Assembly (NCBI GenBank): GCA_961205875.1
Contig: OY540815.1
Location: forward strand, 2,294,001 to 2,358,000
DNA from: Sialis fuliginosa
Lineage: Eukaryota; Arthropoda; Insecta; Megaloptera; Sialidae
Length of the DNA stretch: 64,000 nucleotides
Direction: 5' to 3'
Shown: positions 1 through 12,209 of the stretch, in pieces
Layout: every line of letters starts with the position of its first letter
How positions within the stretch are numbered: position 1 is the first letter of the stretch
Notes under the pieces: model-generated
Database searches by the model: none
Told to the model about the DNA's origin: nothing
The model's input: the letters and a program-made list of their open reading frames with translations, nothing else
Translations under genes and position numbers: made by a program

Positions 1-1118
1 TTATGTTTATGTTTATGTTTATGTTTATGTTTATGTTTATGTTTATGTTTATGTTTAAGTTTATGTTTACGTTTATGTTTATGATTAAGTTTATGTTTAA
101 GTTTATGTTTAAGTTTATGTTTAAGTTTATGTTTAAGTTTATGTTTAAGTTTATGTTTAAGTTTATGTTTAAGTTTATGTTTAAGTTTATGTTTATGTTT
201 ATGTTTATGTTTATGTTTATGTTTATGTTTATGTTTATGTTTAAGTTTATGTTTAAGTTTATGTTTAAGTTAATGTTTAAGTTTATGTTTAAGTTTATGT
301 TTATGTTTAAGTTTATGTTTAAGTTTATGTTTAAGTTTATGTTTACGTTTATGTTTATGATTAAGTTTATGTTTAAGTTTATGTTTAAGTTTATGTTTAT
401 GTTTATGTTTATGTTTCTGTTTATGTTTTAATTTATGTTTAAGTTTATGATTATGTTTATGTTTATGTTTATGTTTATGTTTATGTTTATGTTTATGTTT
501 ATGTTTATGTTTATGTTTATGTTTATATTTATGTTTATGTTTATGTTTAAGTTTATGTTTACGTTTATGTTTATGATTAAGTTTATGTTTAAGTTTATGT
601 TTAAGTTTATGTTTAAGTTTATGTTTAAGTTTATGTTTAAGTTTATGTTTAAGTTTATGTTTATCTTTATGTTTATGTTTATGTTTATGTTTAAGTTTAT
701 GTTTAAGTTTATGTTTAAGTTATTGTTTAAGTTTATGTTTAAGTTTATGTTTATGTTTAAGTTTATGTTTAAGTTTATGTTTAAGTTTATGTTTATGTTT
801 ATGTTTATGTTTATGTTTATGTTTATGTTTATGTTTATGTTTATGTTTATGTTTATGTTTATGTTTATGTTTATGTTTAAGTTTATGTTTAAGTTTATGT
901 TTATGTTTACGTTTTAATTTATGTTTAAGTTTATGTTTATCTTTATGTTTATGTTTATACTTATGTTTATGTTTATGTTTATGTGTACGTTTTAATTTAG
1001 GTTTAAGTTTATGTTTATGTTTATGTTTAAGTTTATGTTTAAATTTATATTTAAGTTTAAGTTTATGTTTATGCTAATGTTCAAATTTATGTTTAAATTT
1101 ATGTTTAAGTTTATGTTT
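1..1118 (+). repeat. G arm of module M0 (left-truncated by window)
   Basis: TTTATG/TTTAAG array. It holds one TTTTAA box at 426-455 (TTTTAA-TTTATG-TTTAAG, then TTTATG-ATTATG). From about 938 it passes into an apex-proximal block found in almost every module: TTTATC, then TATACTTATG, then TGTACG (984-989), then CTAATGTTCAAA. After TGTACG the sequence reads TTTAGG, which marks the M0/M6/M7/M14/M15/M16 class; other modules have TTTATG there. Confidence 0.95.
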
Positions 1119-1140
1119 AAGTTTATATAAATATAAACTT
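1119..1140. repeat. Apex palindrome M0, type A
   Basis: Perfect inverted repeat: 9-bp arms AAGTTTATA / TATAAACTT around TAAA. Orientation switches from TTTATG to CATAAA units here. A HindIII site (AAGCTT, 1174-1179) follows; each C arm has one near its start. Confidence 0.95.
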
Positions 1141-2750
1141 AACATATTATTATTTAAACATAAACTTAATCATAAGCTTAAACATAAACTTAAACATAAA
1201 CTTAATCATAAACTTAATCATAAACTTAATCATAAACTTAAACATAAAATTAAACATAAATTAAAACATAAACTTAATCATTAACTTAAACATAAACTTA
1301 ATCATAAACTTAATCATAAACTTAGTCATAAACTTAAACATAAACTTAATCATAAACTTAATCATAAACTTAATCATAAACTTAAACATAAATTAAAACA
1401 TAAACATAAACATAAACTTAAACATAAACTTAATCATAAACTTAATCATAAACTTAATCATAAACTTAATCATAAACTTAAACATAAAATTAAACATAAA
1501 TTAAAACATAAACTTAATCATTAACTTAAACATAAACTTAATCTTAAACTTAATCATAAACTTAATCATAAACTTAAACATAAACTTAATCATAAACTTA
1601 ATCATAAACTTAATCATAAACTTATATTTAATCTTAAACATAAACTTAAACATGAACTTAATCATAAACTTAATCATATACTTAATCATAAACTTAATCA
1701 TAAACTTAATCATAAACTTGATCATAAACTTAATCATAAACTTAAACACAAACAAAACATAAACTTAATCATAAACTTAATCATAAACTTAATCATAAAC
1801 TTAATCATAAACTTAAACATAAACTTAATCATAAACTTAATCATAAACTTAATTATAATCTTAAACATAAACTTAAACATGAACTTAATCATAAACTCAA
1901 TCATAAACTTAAACATAAATTAAAACATAAACATAATAATAAACTTAAACATAAACCTAAACATAAATTTAAACATAAATTTAAAAAAAACTTAAATATA
2001 AACATAATCATAAACTTAATCATAAACTTAAACATAAACTTAAAATCATAAACTTAATCATAAACTTAATCATAAACTTAATCATAAACTTAAACATAAA
2101 CATAAACATAAACTTATTCATAAACTTAATCATAAACTTAAACATAAACTAAATCATAAACTTAATCATAAACTTAAACATAAACTTAAATATAAACCTA
2201 ATCATAAACTTAATCATAAACTTAATCATAAACTTCATCATAAACTTAAACATAAACTGAAATATATACTTAATCATAAATTTAATCATAAAGTTAGTCA
2301 TTAACTTAAACATAAATTAAAACATAAACTAAAACATAAAATTTAACATAAACTTAATCATAAACTCAATCATAAACTTAATCATAAACTTAATCATAAA
2401 CTTAATCATAAACTTAAACATAAACTTAAACATAAACTTAATCATAAACTTAATCATAAACTTAAACATAAACTTAAACATATACTTAATCATAAATTTA
2501 ATCATAAAGTTAATCATAAACTTAAACATAAATTAAAACATAAACTTAAACATAAAATTAAACATAAACTTAATTATAAACTTAATCATAAACTTAATCA
2601 TAAACTTAAACTTAAACTTAATTATAAACTTAATCATAAACTTAATCATTAACTTAATCATAAACTCAATCATAAACTTAAACATAAATTAAAACATAAA
2701 CATAAACATAAACATAAACATAAACATAAACATAAACATAAACATAAACA
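1141..2750 (-). repeat. C arm of module M0 (1610 bp)
   Basis: Array dominated by the 12-mer CATAAACTTAAT. In order it contains: an ATATTATTATT leader; two copies, 240 bp apart, of a block with AAAATTAAACATAAATT; an ACACAAACAAAA motif near 1750; an A8 tract at 1983-1990 just after two CATAAATTT units; and a 168-bp terminal block (2527-2694). A pure CATAAA run then leads into S1. This serves as the reference form for S-terminated C arms. Confidence 0.95.
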
Positions 2751-3013
2751 ACACATTTCGTCTCAATTCGATTTTGAATAAAAAAATAATTATATTAAAT
2801 TTTCCTCAAGACAGATTAGATACAAATCGACTCGATTTGTATTAATTCGTTGTATTTTGTATTCATTCGTTAATAGTTGTCTTGATTCGCTTCAAACAGT
2901 CAATTGGAACTAGTTTTTTAAATCAATTCGAAAAGTTTCAGCGCTAATCGGAAGTTTAGAGTCAAAATGTCTAGATTTGACTTAATTTGATGTTATTTGA
3001 GTGATATGATGCA
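2751..3013 (+). repeat. S1, 263-bp non-hexameric element (consensus copy)
   Basis: The only kind of sequence in the window not built of hexamers. GC is 28% (74 of 263). It has 10 CpG dinucleotides, six of them in TTCG. A hairpin at 2820-2842 has 10-bp arms ATACAAATCG / CGATTTGTAT and loop ACT. Single SpeI (ACTAGT), MfeI (CAATTG), AGCGCT and XbaI (TCTAGA) sites lie in its right half. No coding frame of note and no target-site duplication is visible. The family is unknown to me. Confidence 0.96.
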
Positions 3014-4481
3014 AGTTTATGTTTAAGTTTATGTTTAAGTTTATGTTTAAGTTTATGTTTAAGTTTATGTTTATGTTTATGTTTATGTTTATGTTTATGT
3101 TTATGTTTATGTTTATGTTTATGTTTATGTTTATGTTTATGTTTATGTTTATGTTTATGTTTATGTTTATGTTTATGTTTATGTTTATGTTTGTGTTTGT
3201 GTTTGTGTTTATGTTTATGTTTATGTTTATGTTTATGTTTATGTTTATGTTTATGTTTATGTTTATGTTTATGTTTATGTTTATGTTTAGGTTTATGTTT
3301 ATGTTTATGTTTATGTTTATGTTTATGTTTATGTTTATGTTTATGTTTATGTTTATGTTTATGTTTATGTTTATGTTTATGTTTATGTTTATGTTTAAGT
3401 TTATGTTTAAGTTTATGTTTAAGTTTATGTTTAGTTTATGTTTATGTTTATGTTTATATTTATGTTTATGTTTATGTTTATGTTTATGTTTATGTTTATG
3501 TTTATGTTTATATTTATGTTTATGTTTATGTTTAAGTTTATGTTTACGTTTATGTTTATGATTAAGTTTATGTTTAAGTTTATGTTTAAGTTTATGTTTA
3601 AGTTTATGTTTAAGTTTATGTTTAAGTTTATGTTTAAGTTTATGTTTAAGTTTATGTTTATGTTTATGTTTATGTTTATGTTTATGTTTATGTTTATGTT
3701 TATGTTTATGTTTATGTTTATGTTTATGTTTAAGTTTATGTTTAAGTTTATGTTTAAGTTAATGTTTAAGTTTATGTTTAAGTTTATGTTTATGTTTATG
3801 TTTATGTTTATGTTTATGTTTTAATTTATGTTTAAGTTTATGATTATGTTTATGTTTATGTTTATGTTTATGTTTATGTTTATGTTTATGTTTATGTTTA
3901 AGTTTATGTTTAAGTTTATGTTTAAGTTAATGTTTAAGTTTATGTTTAAGTTTATGTTTATGTTTAAGTTTATGTTTAAGTTTATGTTTATGTTTATGTT
4001 TATGTTTATGTTTATGTTTTAATTTATGTTTAAGTTTATGATTATGTTTATGTTTATGTTTATGTTTATGTTTATGTTTATGTTTATGTTTATGTTTATG
4101 TTTATGTTTATGTTTATGTTTATGTTTATGTTTATGTTTATGTTTATGTTTATATTTATGTTTATGTTTATGTTTAAGTTTATGTTTACGTTTATGTTTA
4201 TGATTAAGTTTATGTTTAAGTTTATGTTTAAGTTTATGTTTAAGTTTATGTTTAAGTTTATGTTTAAGTTTATGTTTAAGTTTATGTTTAAGTTTATGTT
4301 TATCTTTATGTTTATGTTTATACTTATGTTTATGTTTATGTTTATGTGTACGTTTTAATTTATGTTTAAGTTTATGTTTATGTTTATGTTTAAGTTTATG
4401 TTTAAATTTATATTTAAGTTTAAGTTTATGTTTATGCTAATGTTCAAATTTATGTTTAAATTTATGTTTAAGTTTATGTTT
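3014..4481 (+). repeat. G arm of module M1 (1468 bp)
   Basis: Opens with four TTTATG-TTTAAG dimers, as after every S. A pure TTTATG run follows, then a TTTGTG triplet at 3190-3207. A 5-mer TTTAG near 3430 shifts the register by one base. TTTTAA boxes at 3819 and 4017 lie only 198 bp apart. Confidence 0.95.
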
Positions 4482-4503
4482 AAGTTTATTTAAATATAAA
4501 CTT
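4482..4503. repeat. Apex palindrome M1, type B
   Basis: The centre reads TTTATTTAAATATAAA. Outer arms AAGTTTAT / ATAAACTT (8 bp) pair around a 6-nt centre. It differs from type A by a T for A next to the centre. Confidence 0.93.
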
Positions 4504-5417
4504 AACATATTATTATTTAAACATAAACTTAATCATAAGCTTAAACATAAACTTAAACATAAACTTAATCATAAACTTAATCATAAACTTAATCATAAAC
4601 TTAAACATAAAATTAAACATAAATTAAAACATAAACTTAATCATTAACTTAAACATAAACTTAATCATAAACTTAATCATAAACTTAGTCATAAACTTAA
4701 ACATAAACTTAATCATAAACTTAATCATAAACTTAATCATAAACTTAATCATAAACTTAAACATAAAATTAAACATAAATTAAAACATAAACTTAATCAT
4801 TAACTTAAACATAAACTTAATCATAAACTTAATCATAAACTTAGTCATAAACTTAATCATAAACTTAAACATAAATTAAAACATAAACATAAACATAAAC
4901 TTAAACATAAACTTAATCATAAACTTAATCATAAACTTAATCATAAACTTAATCATATACTTAAACATAAAATTAAACATAAATTAAAACATAAACTTAA
5001 TCATTAACTTAAACATAAACTTAATCTTAATCTTAATCATTAACCTAATCATAAACTTAAACATAAACTTAATCATAAACTTAATCATAAACTTAATCAT
5101 AAACTTATATTTAATCTTAAACATAAACTTAAACATGAACTTAATCATAAACTTAATCATATACTTAATCATAAACTTAATCATAAACTTAATCATAAAC
5201 TTGATCATAAACTTAATCATAAACTTAAACACAAACTTAATCATAAACTTAATCATAAACTTAATCATAAACTCAATCATAAACTTAAACATAAATTAAA
5301 ACATAAACATAAACATAAACATAAACATAAACATAAACATAAACATAAACATAAACATAAACATAAACATAAACATAAACATAAACATAAACATAAACAT
5401 AAACATAAACATAAACA
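4504..5417 (-). repeat. C arm of module M1 (914 bp, short form)
   Basis: Contains three rather than two copies of the AAAATTAAACATAAATT block. It lacks the A8 tract and the 168-bp terminal block of longer arms. It ends in an unusually long pure CATAAA run (about 5297-5415, roughly 19-20 units) before S2. The M17 C arm (61297-62078) has the same short form and long run. Confidence 0.93.
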
Positions 5418-5680
5418 ACACATTTCGTCTCAATTCGATTTTGAATAAAAAAATAATTATATTAAATTTTCCTCAAGACAGATTAGATACAAATCGACTC
5501 GATTTGTATTAATTCGTTGTATTTTGTATTCATTCGTTAATAGTTGTCTTGATTCGCTTCAAACAGTCAATTGGAACTAGTTTTTTAAATCAATTCGAAA
5601 AGTTTCAGCGCTAATCGGAAGTTAAGAGTCAAAATGTCTAGATTTGACTTAATTTGATGTTATTTGAGTGATATGATGCA
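5418..5680 (+). repeat. S2, 263-bp element with T-to-A at 5624
   Basis: Identical to S1 except GGAAGTTAAGAG instead of GGAAGTTTAGAG. Only S12 shares this change. Confidence 0.96.
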
Positions 5681-7317
5681 AGTTTATGTTTAAGTTTATG
5701 TTTAAGTTTATGTTTAAGTTTATGTTAAAGTTTATGTTTATGTTTATGTTTATGTTTATGTTTATGTTTATGTTTATGTTTATGTTTATGTTTATGTTTA
5801 TGTTTATGTTTATGTTTATGTTTATGTTTATGTTTATGTTTATGTTTGTGTTTGTGTTTATGTTTATGTTTATGTTTATGTTTATGTTTATGTTTATATT
5901 TAAGTTTATGTTTATGTTTATGTTTATGTTAATGTTTATGTTTATGTTTATGTTTATGTTTATGTTTATGTTTATGTTTATGTTTATATTTATGTTTATG
6001 TTTATGTTTATGTTTAAGTTTATGTTTAAGTTTATGTTTATGTTTACGTTTATGTTTATGATTAAGTTTATGTTTAAGTTTATGTTTAAGTTTATGTTTA
6101 AGTTTATGTTTATGTTTATGTTTATGTTTATGTTTATGTTTATGTTTATGTTTATGTTTATGTTTATGTTTAAGTTTATGTTTAAGTTTATGTTTACGTT
6201 TATGTTTATGATTAAGTTTATGTTTAAGTTTATGTTTAAGTTTATGTTTAAGTTTATGTTTAAGTTTCTGTTTAAGTTTATGTTTAAGTTTATGTTTAAG
6301 TTTATGTTTATGTTTATGTTTATGTTTATGTTTATGTTTATGTTTATGTTTTAATTTATGTTTAAGTTTATGATTATGTTTATGTTTATGTTTATGTTTA
6401 TGTTTATGTTTATGTTTATGTTTATGTTTATGTTTATGTTTATGTTTATGTTTATGTTTATGTTTATGTTTATGTTTATATTTATGTTTATGTTTATGTT
6501 TAAGTTTATGTTTACGTTTATGTTTATGATTAAGTTTATGTTTAAGTTTATGTTTAAGTTTATGTTTAAGTTTATGTTTAAGTTTATGTTTAAGTTTCAG
6601 TTTAAGTTTATGTTTAAGTTTATGTTTAAGTTTATGTTTATGTTTATGTTTATGTTTATGTTTATGTTTATGTTTATGTTTATGTTTAAGTTTATGTTTA
6701 AGTTTATGTTTAAGTTAATGTTTAAGTTTATGTTTAAGTTTATGTTTATGTTTAAGTTTATGTTTAAGTTTATGTTTACGTTTATGTTTATGATTAAGTT
6801 TATGTTTAAGTTTATGTTTAAGTTTATGTTTATGTTTATATTTATGTTTATGTTTATGTTTTAATTTATGTTTAAGTTTATGATTATGTTTATGTTTATG
6901 TTTATGTTTATGTTTATGTTTATGTTTATGTTTATGTTTATGTTTATGTTTATTTTTATGTTTATGTTTATGTTTATGTTTATGTTTATGTTTATATTTA
7001 TGTTTATGTTTATGTTTATGTTTAAGTTTATGTTTACGTTTATGTTTATGATTAAGTTTATGTTTAAGTTTATGTTTAAGTTTATGTTTAAGTTTATGTT
7101 TAAGTTTATGTTTAAGTTTATGTTTAAGTTTATGTTTATCTTTATGTTTATGTTTATACTTATGTTTATGTTTATGTTTATGTGTACGTTTTAATTTATG
7201 TTTAAGTTTATGTTTATGTTTATGTTTAAGTTTATGTTTAAATTTATATTTAAGTTTAAGTTTATGTTTATGCTAATGTTCAAATTTATGTTTAAATTTA
7301 TGTTTAAGTTTATGTTT
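5681..7317 (+). repeat. G arm of module M2 (1637 bp)
   Basis: The fourth S-proximal dimer reads TTTATGTTAAAG, a variant also present after S12. A TTTGTG pair lies near 5846. TTTTAA boxes are at 6349 and 6859. One TTTCAG unit (about 6596) and one TTTTTATG (about 6953) are private variants. Confidence 0.95.
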
Positions 7318-7339
7318 AAGTTTATTTAAATATAAACTT
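7318..7339. repeat. Apex palindrome M2, type B
   Basis: Type B centre with the usual AACATATTATTATT leader of the C arm immediately after. Confidence 0.93.
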
Positions 7340-9147
7340 AACATATTATTATTTAAACATAAACTTAATCATAAGCTTAAACATAAACTTAAACATAAAC
7401 TTAATCATAAACTTAATCATAAACTTAATCATAAACTTAAACATAAAATTAAACATAAATTAAAACATAAACTTAATCATTAACTTACACATAAACTTAA
7501 TCATAAACTTAATCATAAACTTAGTCATAAACTTAAACATAAACTTAATCATAAACTTAATCATAAACTTAATCATAAACTTAAACATAAATTAAAACAT
7601 AAACATAAACATAAACTTAAACATAAACTTAATCATAAACTTAATCATAAACTTAATCATAAACTTAATCATAAACTTAAACATAAAATTAAACATAAAT
7701 TAAAACATAAACTTAATCATTAACTTAAACATAAACTTAATCTTAAACTTAATCATTAACCTAAACATAAACTTAAACATAAACTTAATCATAAACTTAA
7801 TCATAAACTTAATCATAAACTTATATTTAATCTTAAACATAAACTTAAACATGAACTTAATCATAAACTTAATCATATACTTAATCATAAACTTAATCAT
7901 AAACTTAATCATAAACTTGATCATAAACTTAATCATAAACTTAAACACAAACTTAATCATAAACTTAATCATAAACTTAATCATAAACTTAATCATAAAC
8001 TTAAACATAAACATAAACATATACTTAATCATAAATTTAATCATAAAGTTAATCATAAACTTTAACATAAATTAAAACATAAACTTAAACATAAAATTAA
8101 ACATAAACATAATCACAAACTTAATCATAAACTTAAACACAAACAAAACATAAACTTAATCATAAACTTAATCATAAACTTAATCATAAACTTAATCATA
8201 AACTTAATTATAATCTTAAACATAAACTTAAACATGAACTTAATCATAAACTCAATCATAAACTTAAACATAAATTAAAACATAAACATAAACATAAACT
8301 TAAACATAAACTTAATCATAAACTTAATCATAAACTTAATAATAAACTTAAACATAAACTTAAACATAAATTTAAACATAAATTTAAAAAAAACTTAAAT
8401 ATAAACATAATCATAAACTTAATCATAAACTTAAACATAAACTTAAAATCATAAACTTAATCATAAACTTAATCATAAACTTAATCATAAACTTAAACAT
8501 AAACATAAACATAAACTTATTCATAAACTTAATCATAAACTTAAACATAAACTAAATCATAAACTTAATCATAAACTTAAACATAAACTTAAATATAAAC
8601 CTAATCATAAACTTAATCATAAACTTAATCATAAACTTCATCATAAACTTAAACATAAACTGAAATATATACTTAATCATAAATTTAATCATAAAGTTAG
8701 TCATTAACTTAAACATAAATTAAAACATAAACTAAAACATAAAATTTAACATAAACTTAATCATAAACTCAATCATAAACTTAATCATAAACTTAATCAT
8801 AAACTTAATCATAAACTTAAACATAAACTTAAACATAAACTTAATCATAAACTTAATCATAAACTTAAACATAAACTTAAACATATACTTAATCATAAAT
8901 TTAATCATAAAGTTAATCATAAACTTAAACATAAATTAAAACATAAACTTAAACATAAAATTAAACATAAACTTAATTATAAACTTAATCATAAACTTAA
9001 TCATAAACTTAAACTTAAACTTAATTATAAACTTAATCATAAACTTAATCATTAACTTAATCATAAACTCAATCATAAACTTAAACATAAATTAAAACAT
9101 AAACATAAACATAAACATAAACATAAACATAAACATAAACATAAACA
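7340..9147 (-). repeat. C arm of module M2 (1808 bp)
   Basis: Full-length S-terminated form with an ATTAACCTAAAC variant near 7755, which types it with M5, M10 and M13 rather than with M0, M6 and M7. A8 tract near 8387. The terminal block before S3 matches that of M0. Confidence 0.95.
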
Positions 9148-9410
9148 ACACATTTCGTCTCAATTCGATTTTGAATAAAAAAATAATTATATTAAATTTT
9201 CCTCAAGACAGATTAGATACAAATCGACTCGATTTGTATTAATTCGTTGTATTTTGTATTCATTCGTTAATAGTTGTCTTGATTCGCTTCAAACAGTCAA
9301 TTGGAACTAGTTTTTTAAATCAATTCGAAAAGTTTCAGCGCTAATCGGAAGTTTAGAGTCAAAATGTCTAGATTTGACTTAATTTGATGTTATTTGAGTG
9401 ATATGATGCA
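9148..9410 (+). repeat. S3, 263-bp element (consensus)
   Basis: No difference from S1 found by eye. Starts the first three-module block. Confidence 0.96.
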
Positions 9411-10740
9411 AGTTTATGTTTAAGTTTATGTTTAAGTTTATGTTTAAGTTTATGTTTAAGTTTATGTTTATGTTTATGTTTATGTTTATGTTTATGTTTA
9501 TGTTTATGTTTATGTTTATGTTTATGTTTATGTTTATGTTTATGTTTATGTTTATGTTTATGTTTATGTTTATGTTTATGTTTATGTTTGTGTTTGTGTT
9601 TGTGTTTATGTTTATGTTTATGTTTATGTTTATGTTTATGTTTATGTTTATGTTTATGTTTATGTTTATGTTTATGTTTATGTTTATGTTTATGTTTATG
9701 TTTATGTTTATGTTTATGTTTATGTTTATGTTTATGTTTATGTTTATGTTTATGTTTATGTTTATGTTTATGTTTATGTTTATGTTTATGTTTATGTTTA
9801 TGTTTAAGTTTATGTTTAAGTTTATGTTTAAGTTTATGTTTAGTTTATGTTTATGTTTATGTTTATATTTATGTTTATGTTTATGTTTATGTTTATGTTT
9901 ATGTTTATGTTTATGTTTATATTTATGTTTATGTTTATGTTTAAGTTTATGTTTACGTTTATGTTTATGATTAAGTTTATGTTTAAGTTTATGTTTAAGT
10001 TTATGTTTAAGTTTATGTTTAAGTTTATGTTTAAGTTTATGTTTATGTTTATGTTTATGTTTATGTTTATGTTTATGTTTATGTTTATGTTTATGTTTAT
10101 GTTTATGTTTATGTTTATGTTTAAGTTTATGTTTAAGTTTATGTTTAAGTTAATGTTTAAGTTTATGTTTAAGTTTATGTTTATGTTTAAGTTTATGTTA
10201 AAGTTTATGTTTACGTTTATGTTTATGATTAAGTTTATGTTTAAGTTTATGTTTAAGTTTATGTTTATGTTTATGTTTATGTTTATGTTTATGTTTTAAT
10301 TTATGTTTAAGTTTATGATTATGTTTATGTTTATGTTTATGTTTATGTTTATGTTTATGTTCATGTTTATGTTTATGTTTATGTTTATGTTTATGTTTAT
10401 GTTTATGTTTATGTTTATGTTTATATTTATGTTTATGTTTATGTTTAAGTTTATGTTTACGTTTATGTTTATGATTAAGTTTATGTTTAAGTTTATGTTT
10501 AAGTTTATGTTTAAGTTTATGTTTAAGTTTATGTTTAAGTTTATGTTTAAGTTTATGTTTATCTTTATGTTTATGTTTATACTTATGTTTATGTTTATGT
10601 TTATGTGTACGTTTTAATTTATGTTTAAGTTTATGTTTATGTTTATGTTTAAGTTTATGTTTAAATTTATATTTAAGTTTAAGTTTATGTTTATGCTAAT
10701 GTTCAAATTTATGTTTAAATTTATGTTTAAGTTTATGTTT
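9411..10740 (+). repeat. G arm of module M3 (1330 bp)
   Basis: TTTGTG triplet at 9587-9604. Register-shifting TTTAG near 9839. One TTTTAA box at 10294. A private TTCATG unit near 10361. Same length class as M8 (1331) and M11 (1342). Confidence 0.95.
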
Positions 10741-10762
10741 AAGTTTATTTAAATATAAACTT
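10741..10762. repeat. Apex palindrome M3, type B
   Basis: Same 22 bp as M1. Confidence 0.93.
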
Positions 10763-12209
10763 AACATATTATTATTTAAACATAAACTTAATCATAAGCT
10801 TAAACATAAACTTAAACATAAACTTAATCATAAACTTAATCATAAACTTAATCATAAACTTAAACATAAAATTAAACATAAATTAAAACATAAACTTAAT
10901 CATTAACTTAAACATAAACTTAATCATAAACTTAATCATAAACTTAGTCATAAACTTAAACATAAACTTAATCATAAACTTAATCATAAACTTAATCATA
11001 AACTTAAACATAAATTAAAACATAAACATAAACATAAACTTAAACATAAACTTAATCATAAACTTAATCATAAACTTAATCATAAACTTAATCATAAACT
11101 TAAACATAAAATTAAACATAAATTAAAACATAAACTTAATCATTAACTTAAACATAAACTTAATCTTAAACTTAATCATTAACCTAAACATAAACTTAAA
11201 CATAAACTTAATCATAAACTTAATCATAAACTTAATCATAAACTTATATTTAATCTTAAACATAAACTTAAACATGAACTTAATCATAAACTTAATCATA
11301 TACTTAATCATAAACTTAATCATAAACTTAATCATAAACTTGATCATAAACTTAATCATAAACTTAAACACAAACTTACTCATAAACTTAATCATAAACT
11401 TAATCATAAACTTAATCATAAACTTAAACATAAACATAAACATATACTTAATCATAAATTTAATCATAAAGTTAATCATAAACTTTAACATAAATTAAAA
11501 CATAAACTTAAACATAAAATTAAACATAAACTTAATCATAAACTTAATCATAAACTTAGTCATAAACTTAAACATAAACTTAATCATAAACTTAATCATA
11601 AACTTAATCATAAACTTAAACATAAATTAAAACATAAACATAAACATAAACTTAAACATAAACTTAATCATAAACTTAATCATAAACTTAATCATAAACT
11701 TAATCATAAACTTAAACATAAAATTAAACATAAATTAAAACATAAACTTAATCATTAACTTAAACATAAACTTAATCTTAAACTTAATCATTAACCTAAA
11801 CATAAACTTAAACATAAACTTAATCATAAACTTAATCATAAACTTAATCATAAACTTATATTTAATCTTAAACATAAACTTAAACATGAACTTAATCATA
11901 AACTTAATCATATACTTAATCATAAACTTAATCATAAACTTAATCATAAACTTGATCATAAACTTAATCATAAACTTAAACACAAACTTACTCATAAACT
12001 TAATCATAAACTTAATCATAAACTTAATCATAAACTTAAACATAAACATAAACATATACTTAATCATAAATTTAATCATAAAGTTAATCATAAACTTTAA
12101 CATAAATTAAAACATAAACTTAAACATAAAATTAAACATAAACTTAATCATAAACTTAATCATAAACTTAAACACAAACAAAACATAAACTTAATCATAA
12201 ACTTAATCA
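10763..12209 (-). repeat. C arm of module M3 with internal duplication (1447 bp)
   Basis: Its length equals the 835 bp of the M11 C arm plus 612 bp, the size of the internal tandem duplication. Carries the CTTACTC variant that marks three-module-block C arms. Ends at J1 without A8 tract, terminal block or S. Confidence 0.94.
10917..12140 (-). repeat. 612-bp tandem duplication inside the M3 C arm
   Basis: Landmarks repeat at exactly 612 bp: CTTAGTC at 10943 and 11555, and the two matching 369-bp segments ending at 11491 and 12103. Exact edges are ambiguous within the hexamers; the given ends are two units of 612 bp. M8 and M11 lack it. Confidence 0.93.

Noticed and set aside
1-1118. Telomeric repeat
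   Set aside because: Units have no G run, orientation reverses every 1-2 kb, and a complex spacer recurs. This is not the form of a chromosome end, though an atypical telomere-derived origin cannot be excluded.
2885-2901. CENP-B-box-like match in S (TTCG, then A, then CAGT)
   Set aside because: About seven of nine core positions fit. A match that loose is expected by chance in roughly half of 263-bp sequences when both strands are scanned.
2751-3013. S as a transposon or tRNA-derived short element
   Set aside because: No terminal inverted repeats, no target-site duplication distinguishable from the hexamers, no recognisable A or B box, no tail and no coding frame.
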